Source: CAYGZQ01 sp964354375 [NCBI: uncultured Planctomycetota bacterium] (GTDB taxonomy: Bacteria > JAJVIF01 > JAPKYR01). Taken from it: 26,803 nt of DNA. The translations under genes were made by a program, and so were the position numbers. The stretch lies in NCBI GenBank assembly GCA_964354375.1, contig CAYGZQ010000028.1, positions 20,040 through 46,842 of the forward strand. The letters run 5' to 3'. Of the stretch, positions 15,085 through 21,584 are shown one piece after another (position 1 is the first letter of the stretch; the number at the start of each line of letters is the position of its first letter). The notes under the pieces are model-generated. The model did no database searches. It was not told the origin of the DNA and saw only the letters and a program-made list of their open reading frames with translations.

Positions 15085-17352
15085 ATGACCGTGTCAGAAT
15101 CGCACAACCGAAAATCGTCACCCGGATTGTTGCATGCGCTGGAGGCTGCGATCCTTTTCGGCACTCTCGGAGGGCTGGCGGACGCGAGCTATGTCATCTC
15201 GCGGCAGCCGTCGCTTGCGGGCAACCTGATGTCCGCGATCCATTTCTCGAATGCGGCTGCGGTACTGACGGTTCTGGCGTTTGTCCCTTGTCTCCTCGTT
15301 GTGCTCGTTGCGATACGAATATTGTCGTGGGCGTTCAAGTGGAAACTGGAGGTGGGGCTGACCGCGCTCTATTTCATGGCTGCCCTGCCTGCAGCGGTGC
15401 TGACGTCATGGAATGTCGCGGAGCAATGTGCATCCGGCGGCGGATCGGCTCAGCAGACAGAATCGATTTACTATTTCCTCAAGTACGGGTGGCTGATGAT
15501 TCCGGCGTGCTGGGCTTTGGGCTGGTGGCTTGCGAGGATTCGGATCGGGCTTGGATATCCGCAGATCGTCGGGCGATTCACCGCGTTTGCGGCTTCGTTC
15601 ACGGGCTTTCTTCTTGGGGTCCCGATACTGCGGGCAAGATTCGCAAGCGGCCCGGGATCGGGAACGGAAGATTTGGAGAGCCTGATTCTGACTTTGGGAG
15701 TGCTTGTCGGGGCGGTCATCGCATTTGTGATCGTGCTGTACGTGTCGACAGCGTTGGCGAAGGTCGCCAGGGGCTCGATCCTCGCAGCGCTCTGGATTGT
15801 TGCGATTGTTGGGCCGTTTGTTCCGCCGGCCATGCAGGGACCCGCGACGACGGGCTCTCGCTCGTCCGGAGCGGAGCTTTCGGGACGCGGTGCGAATGTC
15901 ATCCTCGTGTCGATTGATACGCTTCGAAAGGACGATGTCGGGGTCTACGGAAGCAAGATCACTCAGACGCCCTCAATCGACGCGGTGGCGGAATCGTCGC
16001 TGGTTTTCGACAATGCCGTGACCGCAATACCCATGACCGGGCCGAGCCACATGACCATGTTGACCGGCCTGCAGCCCGAAGGGGGTGTCGGGCACGGAGT
16101 GCTCTCCAACGGAGTCCTTCTGCCGCAGGATATCCCGACCCTCGCGACCGTGCTGGATGCCGCCGGATACAGCACAGGAGCCGTGATCGGGGGCTCACCT
16201 CTTTCGCGAGAGGCGTCGGGGCTTCAGAGGGGTTTCCACTACTACAACGACGTTTTCGGTGGGGGTTTTCTGACGCGGCTGTTTCCGTCCTACACGTGGT
16301 CGCTTACGGTGAGCAGAGTCTATCGGAAGCTGAGGTCGGTATCTGGGACGGATCCCGGCTGGGTCAAGAAACCCGCGGACGAAGTCACAGATGAGGCTCT
16401 TTCATGGCTGGAGCAGAACAGTCGGGAACCGTTTTTCCTTTTTGTCCACTACTACGATCCCCACGGTCCGTTTAACCCGCCTCCACCGTTCGACACGATG
16501 TACTCGCCTGATGTCACGGTCCCCGTGTCTCAGTTCCGCGACCAGCACCCGCTTTTGTCCCGCCGCATTTCCCAGGATTCCATGTTCTCCGACGAAGTGC
16601 TGGCAAAACGTCGAGCGATCTACCGGGGAGAGGTAAGCTTCGCCGACAGGGAGTTGGGGAGGCTGATCCAGTTCCTGGACAGTAATGGTCTCGGTGAGAA
16701 TACTCTGCTTATCATCACTGCCGACCATGGCGAGTCCTTTGATCCCAACTACATAGGCCACCTGAACCGGCTGTACGAGTCGATAGTCACCGTTCCTCTG
16801 ATAATCAGGCCCCCGACGGGTTTGAGCGGTATCGACGGTGAGGTTCGGGTCGGCGACCTTGTCAATCTCAGCGATATCTTCTTTACTGCGCTGGCTTTTC
16901 TTGAGGTGGACCCGCCGGTGGCCGTTGATGTGGTGCATGGCGGCGTGCAAGGTGCGACGGCGGGCTGGGATCATAATCTTCTTGGCCTTGCAGGTGAAGG
17001 GCCCGTCGAAGCCCCCGGCGGATGGTCCCATGTCGCGATGCTTACCCACGGTTTTCCGACGAGCCGTGAGATAGGAGTCGGAAGAATCTACGCATTCCGA
17101 TTTGATAATTCCAAGTTGATCTATGCACCGCAGGCGAACGAATTCCTCCCGGAGTACCAGTACTTCGACCTTCTGGATGATCCCGGAGAGACGGTCGATA
17201 TCTTTCCCCTCACCGACCCGTCCGCGATGCCTCTGACGGATGCTCCGGGGTTGCTGGCGACGTGGTCGACAGTGAGCCAGGTCGAGACCTCCTACTCAAT
17301 GGACCCGAGAGTGCGTGCCCAGCTCGAGGCCCTCGGGTATGTGCAGCATTAG
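15085..17352 (+). CDS. Membrane-anchored sulfatase-fold (alkaline phosphatase superfamily) enzyme, copy 2
   Basis: This 755-residue paralogue of the preceding protein is collinear throughout: both begin with a LLHALEAA/HVLEAA...GGLADASY segment, share about seven transmembrane helices, and end in LKALGYV or LEALGYV. Landmarks are NVILVSIDTLRKDD (Asp278), PMTGPSHMTMLTG with Thr318 at the formylglycine position, and ADHGESFDPN (from residue 546). ATG at 15085 is preferred; the open frame extends back to 14998 inside the previous gene, and no strong ribosome site is visible, so translation may be coupled to the gene 22 nt upstream. The two copies differ most in the insert after the conserved HYxDPH motif (HYFDPHYLY versus HYYDPHGPF), which suggests different substrates. 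Confidence 0.87.
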   Translation: MTVSESHNRKSSPGLLHALEAAILFGTLGGLADASYVISRQPSLAGNLMSAIHFSNAAAVLTVLAFVPCLLVVLVAIRILSWAFKWKLEVGLTALYFMAALPAAVLTSWNVAEQCASGGGSAQQTESIYYFLKYGWLMIPACWALGWWLARIRIGLGYPQIVGRFTAFAASFTGFLLGVPILRARFASGPGSGTEDLESLILTLGVLVGAVIAFVIVLYVSTALAKVARGSILAALWIVAIVGPFVPPAMQGPATTGSRSSGAELSGRGANVILVSIDTLRKDDVGVYGSKITQTPSIDAVAESSLVFDNAVTAIPMTGPSHMTMLTGLQPEGGVGHGVLSNGVLLPQDIPTLATVLDAAGYSTGAVIGGSPLSREASGLQRGFHYYNDVFGGGFLTRLFPSYTWSLTVSRVYRKLRSVSGTDPGWVKKPADEVTDEALSWLEQNSREPFFLFVHYYDPHGPFNPPPPFDTMYSPDVTVPVSQFRDQHPLLSRRISQDSMFSDEVLAKRRAIYRGEVSFADRELGRLIQFLDSNGLGENTLLIITADHGESFDPNYIGHLNRLYESIVTVPLIIRPPTGLSGIDGEVRVGDLVNLSDIFFTALAFLEVDPPVAVDVVHGGVQGATAGWDHNLLGLAGEGPVEAPGGWSHVAMLTHGFPTSREIGVGRIYAFRFDNSKLIYAPQANEFLPEYQYFDLLDDPGETVDIFPLTDPSAMPLTDAPGLLATWSTVSQVETSYSMDPRVRAQLEALGYVQH

Positions 17353-17389
17353 ACGATGTATCGGCGTTTTCAAGGAAAGGGGAATTGGC

Positions 17390-18445
17390 ATGTCACTTGA
17401 GCCGTATACTGTGCCGGCCCGGTTCTTCGAGAATCACCCTTCGGGCAAAATCAGGTGCGTCCTTTGCCCGATGCATTGCCTGATCGACGAAGGCGGCGAC
17501 GGATTCTGCGGGACAAGGCGCGTTCGAAACGGCGTCCTCGAAGCGGTGAACTGGGGACTGGTCGTGTCCGCGGCGATCGATCCGATAGAGAAGAAGCCTC
17601 TGTATCATTTCCATCCCGGCTCAGGGGTCCTGTCCTTCGGCGGAATCGGATGCAACATGGCGTGCATGCACTGCCAGAACTCATCGATCTCGGCGCCGAG
17701 AATCACCCGGATGGCTCATCCCGACTCGTCCGACGGTCATCCCTGGGTTCCGGAGGAAGTCGTCGATGCGGCCGTGCGTCGAAAGGCCGACGGTGTGGCG
17801 TTCACGTACAACGAGCCCACGATCTGGTTCGAATGGGCGACCCAGGTGTCCAAACTCGCGAAGGAGAAGGGGCTGTACACTGTCTTCGTTACGAACGCCT
17901 ACATCGAGGAGAAGCCGCTCGATGTGCTGGCAGGGCTGATCGACGCGTATTCCGCGGACCTTAAAGGCTGGGGACAGCAGTTCTACCTGAGGTTTTCGAA
18001 GGCGCCGCGATGGGAGAAAATCTTAAGCGCGATCGATCGGGCGCAGAATGTCCACAAGATGCATGTCGAGGTGACCACGAATGTCGTGCCGGGTTACAAC
18101 GACGATGACGAAGCGCTCAAGGCGATCGCGTCATGGATTCACGACACGCTTGGTCCGTTCGCGGTCTGGCATCTGTCGAGATTCATGCCGCACTACAAGT
18201 TGAGCCACCTCGAACCCACGCCGGTCAGGACGCTTCTGAAGGCCAGACAGATCGGCCTCGATGAGGGGCTCAAGCATGTCTTTCTGGGGAATGTCCATGG
18301 CGTGGAGGGAGTGGAGGACAGCCACTGTCCGAGCTGCGGGAGTGTTCTCATCAAGCGGACTGGTTATTACACTCAGCTTGCGGGTTTGAAAGGCGACAAG
18401 TGCTCGAAGTGCGGCTCGGAGACCGGGATTGTCATGCCGGGCTGA
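17390..18445 (+). CDS. amrS: AmmeMemoRadiSam system radical SAM enzyme AmrS
   Basis: This is a 351-residue radical SAM protein. The ATG at 17390 follows AAGGAAAGGGG with good spacing; the frame is open upstream but overlaps the previous gene. The SAM cluster motif is Cys88-x3-Cys92-x2-Cys95 (GCNMACMHCQN). An N-terminal set Cys23-x2-Cys26-x3-Cys30 with Cys40 and a C-terminal zinc-ribbon-like pair (CPSCG, CSKCG) match AmrS proteins related to pyruvate-formate-lyase activating enzyme. Other family blocks are FTYNEPTIW, ADLKG, TNVVPGYND and WHLSRFMPHYK. Its usual partners, AMMECR1- and MEMO1-like proteins, are not in the window. The reaction is not established. It is 37 nt after the second sulfatase-fold gene and is probably the last gene of that transcript. 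Confidence 0.93.
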   Translation: MSLEPYTVPARFFENHPSGKIRCVLCPMHCLIDEGGDGFCGTRRVRNGVLEAVNWGLVVSAAIDPIEKKPLYHFHPGSGVLSFGGIGCNMACMHCQNSSISAPRITRMAHPDSSDGHPWVPEEVVDAAVRRKADGVAFTYNEPTIWFEWATQVSKLAKEKGLYTVFVTNAYIEEKPLDVLAGLIDAYSADLKGWGQQFYLRFSKAPRWEKILSAIDRAQNVHKMHVEVTTNVVPGYNDDDEALKAIASWIHDTLGPFAVWHLSRFMPHYKLSHLEPTPVRTLLKARQIGLDEGLKHVFLGNVHGVEGVEDSHCPSCGSVLIKRTGYYTQLAGLKGDKCSKCGSETGIVMPG

Positions 18446-18504
18446 CGAGTCTCCCTCGGTTCGGAATCTAAGATACCGGATAGCCGGGCATGTTGTTGAT
18501 TAAC

Positions 18505-18814
18505 AAGAGCCGACTGGAAAGTCGGCGCACCCGGTAAGAGATGAGGCTGTCTTAAAACTCGCAATGTTCCGACGAATTCGGGAGGGCGAAGCTCCCGCTG
18601 AGCCGTAATCGCTGTGATGGTGCGGCTCGGCAGGAGCCTCGCCCTCCCGATTCGACTCCTTTGTCCCCCGTTCGTTGAGTTTTGAGACAGTCTCGAGATC
18701 CGCCGGGTCCGCAGCCTTTCCAGGCTGCATTTTCTTGATGAATAAGAGCCGACTGGAAAGTCGGCGCACCCGGTAAGAGCATTCTTCCGGGTCCGCAGCC
18801 TTTCCAGGCTGCAT
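18505..18814. repeat. Two REP-like doublets of TGGAAA-loop hairpins
   Basis: Four short hairpins alternate in orientation. Plus-strand units at 18509-18534 and 18748-18773 have stem GCCGAC, loop TGGAAA, stem GTCGGC and tail GCACCCGG; each lies in an identical 36-bp block (18505-18540, 18744-18779). Minus-strand units within identical 28-bp blocks (18703-18730, 18787-18814) have stem GCAGCC, the same loop TGGAAA, stem GGCTGC and tail GGACCCGG. The doublet is thus head-to-head, as in bacterial mosaic REP elements. The first doublet is split by the element at 18543-18694. Confidence 0.88.
18543..18694. mobile_element. MITE-like palindromic element with 5-bp target duplication
   Basis: The ends are inverted repeats: GAGGCTGTCTTAAAACTC at the left and GAGTTTTGAGACAGTCTC at the right, pairing at 16 of 18 positions. 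A second pair of inner arms lies around GGGAGGGCGAAGCTCC (left) and GGAGCCTCGCCCTCCC (right). A perfect direct repeat GAGAT flanks it (18538-18542 and 18695-18699), as expected of a 5-bp target duplication. At about 152 bp it has no room for a transposase. Removing it and one GAGAT restores a hairpin doublet like the intact one at 18744-18814. Confidence 0.72.
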
Positions 18815-18835
18815 CTTCGAAAAGTCCTTGAAGAT

Positions 18836-18864
18836 TTGTTTCCAGAGCGATCACGGGTTAGAAT
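18836..18864 (+). promoter_or_regulatory. Candidate promoter of the PrcB-domain lipoprotein
   Basis: TTGTTT (18836-18841), 17 nt, TAGAAT (18859-18864). The -10 matches five of six. It lies 31 nt before the ATG at 18896 and just past the last repeat unit. Confidence 0.45.
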
Positions 18865-18895
18865 ATAAGAGATCAAGCGATTCCGGAGGGTCATC

Positions 18896-20581
18896 ATGGT
18901 CAGGCGACTCATAAACGTCTCTCTTCTCCTAATCGGAGGATTTCTCGTGCTGTCGTGTTCGAACGCAAACGCGCCGGTGGTTCCTTCCGAACCGACCGGA
19001 ACGCGCGTATCGGACATGACCTGCCTCGGCATGTTCCAGATTGTCCCCACGCCCGACATGAGCTCGGCTGTGGTGAGCGAAGTGAGGAGCGCTCAGTTCA
19101 ATGTCACGAAGTGGGCGAAGATCGACATACTAGCCGCTGTATGGGACGACATGCTCCGCACGTGGACGCTCACGGTGAAGGTGACGAACCCGACTCAATT
19201 CACCGGCTGGGGTGTCCAGGCGATTTTCACCGATCTGGGCGGCAAGGAAATGCGATGGCCCGACGGATTCCTGTGGCTCGACCTTGACGGCTCGCCCGGA
19301 CCCGAGCGCTACCCGTTCTTTGCCATCGAGAAAACCACCGCGCAACGGGCTTTCCCGGGCCTTCACTGGTGTATTCAGGATGTCACTTTCTATTTTCCCC
19401 CCGGTGTGGACAAATGGATCCCGATCACGTTCTTCATCGACGCGAATCTTCCCGGACCGCGTCCGGAGCCGATGATCGAGGACCTGGGCATTGCTTTCAC
19501 CCCGCCACCGTGCCAGCACGCGACCGTCACCGCACATGTGCAGGACCATCAGAGCCCGTCGAGCGACCTGACCGTCTGGGTCGACCTGACCTCCATCGGC
19601 GGCAGCGACGCTGAGCCGCTGTACGACGACGGCCAGCACGGCGACGCGCTTCCCGCCGACGGCGTTTTCGGCGCCGAGTTCAACGGCGGGTCTCTCGGAG
19701 AGCTTTACACATTAACTGTCTACGCGAGGGACCCCGAAAGCAACTCCGCGGAGAACGATGTCCTTTACTCGCCGATGGAGTTCCCGCCGCTGCCACCGGT
19801 CACCTTCGAAGAGCTCATGATCGGTCCCCTGTGTCTCTTCACCGACGAGCACCTGGTGATTATCTCCGATCAGGACGCATGGAACACCTTCTGGGCCGAG
19901 TTCAGTGTCTGGGATATGCCCCCGCCCGCGATCGATTTCGAGAACAAGAGAGTGATCGCAGTGTGCATCGGTCAAAGGCCCGACGACTGCTATTCGGTCG
20001 AGGTGAACAACGTCGACTGGTCGAGCGAGAACTGCGGCTGGGCGGTCAATTACACGGAGACCGTGCCGGGTCCGGACTGCAAGTGCAACGATGTCGTGGT
20101 TAGCCCGTTCCACCTGATCACGGTGAACAAGGCCGGGTTCGACATCATGTTCAAGGGCAGCCTTTACGAGGACCCCTGCACAGACCCGCAGGACCCGTGT
20201 CTCGACCTGATCCCGATCGCAAACGGCACGTTCGGGACCGCGCTCGAGAAGACCACGACCGTCATCAAGGGCGGGGCGGAATGGGACGCGTGGTGGGCGT
20301 CGAATGTCGGCGGCGGCGGCCAGCCCGAAATCGATTTCACCAAGGACATGCTCTTTGCGGTGACGCAGGGCTGGTGCAGCACGTCCGGCTACTTCGCGAC
20401 GGTCGACAGCGCATGCCTCGACGACGCCGAGCAGCTCGAGATCACCGTCGGTTGGCACATCCCCGGCGCAAACTGCATGGTTCTGCAGGTGATAACGTAC
20501 CCGTACGCGGTGTACTCCGCAAAGAAAATCGACAACCCCTACTACTGGACCACGTACGACGACATCTACCCGTGCAAGTAG
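18896..20581 (+). CDS. Lipoprotein with two PrcB-like C-terminal domains
   Basis: This 561-residue lipoprotein starts at ATG 18896, with GGAGG 6 nt upstream. The lipobox is VLSC with Cys21. Residues about 40-190 look like a diverged form of the N-terminal module of the other large lipoproteins: LGMFQIVPTPD, then RSAQFNVTKW, then VTNPTQFTGWGVQAIF where the others have THPFP...GFDVRGI. Residues about 204-290 are a beta-rich domain with DDGQHGDALPADGVF. Two PrcB-type domains follow: about 318-415 (SDQDAWNTFWAEF ... IDFENKRVIAVCIGQRP ... YSVEV) and about 452-545 (GGAEWDAWWASN ... IDFTKDMLFAVTQG). PrcB is a lipoprotein-type accessory of a Treponema protease complex; no protease gene is adjacent. 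Cysteines are unusually frequent in the PrcB region, suggesting disulfides. Confidence 0.87.
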   Translation: MVRRLINVSLLLIGGFLVLSCSNANAPVVPSEPTGTRVSDMTCLGMFQIVPTPDMSSAVVSEVRSAQFNVTKWAKIDILAAVWDDMLRTWTLTVKVTNPTQFTGWGVQAIFTDLGGKEMRWPDGFLWLDLDGSPGPERYPFFAIEKTTAQRAFPGLHWCIQDVTFYFPPGVDKWIPITFFIDANLPGPRPEPMIEDLGIAFTPPPCQHATVTAHVQDHQSPSSDLTVWVDLTSIGGSDAEPLYDDGQHGDALPADGVFGAEFNGGSLGELYTLTVYARDPESNSAENDVLYSPMEFPPLPPVTFEELMIGPLCLFTDEHLVIISDQDAWNTFWAEFSVWDMPPPAIDFENKRVIAVCIGQRPDDCYSVEVNNVDWSSENCGWAVNYTETVPGPDCKCNDVVVSPFHLITVNKAGFDIMFKGSLYEDPCTDPQDPCLDLIPIANGTFGTALEKTTTVIKGGAEWDAWWASNVGGGGQPEIDFTKDMLFAVTQGWCSTSGYFATVDSACLDDAEQLEITVGWHIPGANCMVLQVITYPYAVYSAKKIDNPYYWTTYDDIYPCK

Positions 20582-20592
20582 TCGATTAGTCC

Positions 20593-20628
20593 GTCCCCCC
20601 CTTGGGGGGGGGACTACAGGGGGGCTAT
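20593..20628 (+). repeat. 36-bp G/C hairpin repeat, plus orientation
   Basis: GTCCCCCCC, TT, GGGGGGGGGAC, then TACAGGGGGGCTAT. It begins 11 nt after the stop of the PrcB lipoprotein. An inverted copy of the same length (31 of 36 positions the same) is at 21291-21326, on the other side of the HNH gene. Confidence 0.8.
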
Positions 20629-20651
20629 GGGCAGAGGCTCGCCGGTGCCGT

Positions 20652-20742
20652 CCACATGCCGGGTGCCCGTCACATGCGAGTCTTTGAGCATGTGGCGGAT
20701 TGTAGCAGCCGGTGGCGTCTACATGCGAGTCCCCGAGCATGT
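20652..20742. repeat. Two GCGAGTC-core hairpins
   Basis: CACATGC (20671-20677), loop GAGTCTTTGA, GCATGTG (20688-20694); and ACATGC (20721-20726), loop GAGTCCCCGA, GCATGT (20737-20742). A further CCACATG at 20652-20658 can pair with CATGTGG at 20689-20695, giving an alternative fold. The phrase ATGCCGGGTGCCCG before the first hairpin recurs at 23707-23720. Confidence 0.75.
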
Positions 20743-20759
20743 GGACGTTGCAGAAGTAG

Positions 20760-20827
20760 CCCGGGAACCTGTTTCCACTCAGAAGTCCGCGATTGCCGGA
20801 AACCCCTGACGGAAACAGGTTCCCGGG
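20760..20827. repeat. 17-bp perfect inverted repeat
   Basis: CCCGGGAACCTGTTTCC (20760-20776) and its exact reverse complement (20811-20827) are separated by 34 nt. Confidence 0.85.
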
Positions 20828-20847
20828 ACTCTTGAACGATAATGGGA

Positions 20848-20912
20848 CCCGGGATCCCATTTCGGCAAGGCACAAGGCTGTATCGATGTTCAGACCGAAA
20901 TGGGATCCCGGG
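20848..20912. repeat. 18-bp perfect inverted repeat
   Basis: CCCGGGATCCCATTTCGG (20848-20865) and its exact reverse complement (20895-20912) are separated by 29 nt. It shares the outline CCCGGGAnCCnnTTTC with the inverted repeat just upstream, but differs within the arms, with the change matched in the partner arm. Confidence 0.85.
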
Positions 20913-20923
20913 CTACTTGCTGC

Positions 20924-20952
20924 TTGCCATCCGTTAAGCGGCGTGGTATACG
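20924..20952 (+). promoter_or_regulatory. Promoter of the HNH gene
   Basis: TTGCCA (20924-20929, five of six), 17 nt, TATACG (20947-20952, four of six) with TGG directly before it. It is 41 nt upstream of the ATG at 20993. ATACGCATGA (20948-20957) and TCATTGCGTAT (20984-20994) form an imperfect inverted repeat linking the -10 box to the start codon. Confidence 0.5.
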
Positions 20953-20992
20953 CATGAGTGATGTCAAATGACGCTACGGGAGGTCATTGCGT

Positions 20993-21226
20993 ATGAGTGG
21001 GAAAATGTACGTGGATCATAAGGAGTATCTCCGTTTCAAGGATTCGAACAGGCTCGTTCACAGATGGGCTGCCGAGAAGAAGCTCGGCCGCCGGATTCGG
21101 AGGGGCTGTGTGGTTCACCACAAAGACGGCAAGAAGCGCAATAACGATCCGAGTAATCTTGAAGAGAAGCGCAGGAGTGCCCATTCCAGACTGCATGCAA
21201 GAAAACGGGTGCAGGGCTCAGGCTGA
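20993..21226 (+). CDS. Small HNH endonuclease-like protein
   Basis: This 77-residue basic protein has an HNH (His-Me finger) core: VVHHKDGKKRNNDPSNLE, with His42-His43, Asn50-Asn51, Asn55 and downstream His64 and His68 (SAHSRLHARKR). It is the catalytic module alone, without an obvious DNA-binding domain; such short HNH proteins are common in phages and as selfish or homing elements. The ATG at 20993 has GGGAGG 9 nt upstream. The last six codons and the stop (RVQGSG) are supplied by a 55-bp dispersed repeat at 21206-21260 whose other copy lies at the window end, so the original C-terminus may have been replaced. It stands alone between inverted G/C repeats. Confidence 0.75.
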   Translation: MSGKMYVDHKEYLRFKDSNRLVHRWAAEKKLGRRIRRGCVVHHKDGKKRNNDPSNLEEKRRSAHSRLHARKRVQGSG

Positions 21227-21260
21227 GCGAGTCCCCGATCCGCCGCGGCGGACTGTGCCC
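21206..21260 (+). repeat. 55-bp dispersed repeat, copy 1
   Basis: It matches 26749-26803 at 54 of 55 positions (47 identical in a row from 21214). Internal parts are a CTCAG-G-CTGAG hairpin, the GCGAGTCCCCGA core shared with the hairpins at 20671-20742, the palindrome TCCGCCGCGGCGGA (21239-21252) and CTGTGCCC. It overlaps the 3' end of the HNH gene. Confidence 0.92.
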
Positions 21261-21290
21261 GATTATTGGCGGGATGCATAGCCGGAATTT

Positions 21291-21326
21291 ATACCCCCCC
21301 TGTGGTCCCCCCCCAAGGGGTGGGAC
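21291..21326 (-). repeat. 36-bp G/C hairpin repeat, minus orientation
   Basis: On the minus strand this reads GTCCCACCCC, TT, GGGGGGGGAC, CACAGGGGGGGTAT. It is the inverted partner of 20593-20628; together they bracket about 730 bp that contain the HNH gene. Confidence 0.8.
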
Positions 21327-21438
21327 GGCGAAGAACCTTTCTGAAGTCCCCCCGGAATGGATGCTCGCGGATTCCCCAAGGTCGGATCCCGCTGTCATGG
21401 AAGGGCCCAATCCTGCTTTTCCGGCAACCGGCGTGTGG

Positions 21439-21472
21439 CATCCCTAAGAGGCTTCCGAGCCTCTTAGGGATG
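21439..21472. repeat. 15-bp perfect hairpin (CTAAGAGG type)
   Basis: CATCCCTAAGAGGCT, loop TCCG, and the exact reverse complement. It shares the base CAYCCCTAAGA with the hairpin at 21521-21554. Confidence 0.85.
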
Positions 21473-21520
21473 TGGGGTACGCCAGTTACTCGCTTAAGCA
21501 CTACACTCGCCGTGGAGCAG

Positions 21521-21554
21521 CACCCCTAAGAACCGAGGACGGTTCTTAGAGGTG
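21521..21554. repeat. 14-bp hairpin (CTAAGAACC type)
   Basis: CACCCCTAAGAACC, loop GAGGAC, GGTTCTTAGAGGTG, with one mismatch. It lies 30 nt beyond the stop codon of the minus-strand LVIVD lipoprotein and could help end its transcript. Confidence 0.8.
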
Positions 21555-21584
21555 CCACGCGAGCGCGATCTATCGATAGAGCGA

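Larger units (their letters stand above)
20582..20992. other. Repeat-filled gap upstream of the HNH gene
   Basis: These 411 nt contain a G/C hairpin (20593-20628), two GCGAGTC-loop hairpins (20671-20742), two long perfect inverted repeats (20760-20827 and 20848-20912) and the HNH promoter (20924-20952). Short open frames here are just translations of palindromes; I see no gene. Confidence 0.7.
21227..21584. other. Convergent intergenic region with stacked hairpins
   Basis: These 358 nt lie between the HNH gene (plus) and the LVIVD lipoprotein (minus). They hold the rest of the 55-bp repeat, the inverted G/C repeat and two CTAAGA hairpins. The stretch 21330-21435 has G/C-rich short inverted motifs but no gene that I can support. 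No hairpin is followed by a clear T-tract. Confidence 0.65.

Noticed and set aside
18505-18814. CRISPR array
   Set aside because: The repeats are hairpin doublets in alternating orientation with unequal spacing; no regular spacers and no cas genes.
18373-19059. Minus-strand frame of 228 codons across the repeat island
   Set aside because: It reads through hairpin repeats and the MITE; the repeated peptide words come from DNA repeats rather than a protein family.
20593-20615. Intrinsic terminator after the PrcB lipoprotein
   Set aside because: The G/C stem is strong, but no T-tract follows and the same repeat occurs inverted at 21291; annotated as a repeat instead.
20602-20835. Short plus-strand frame in the repeat-filled gap
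   Set aside because: Made entirely of palindromic repeat sequence, without a ribosome site.
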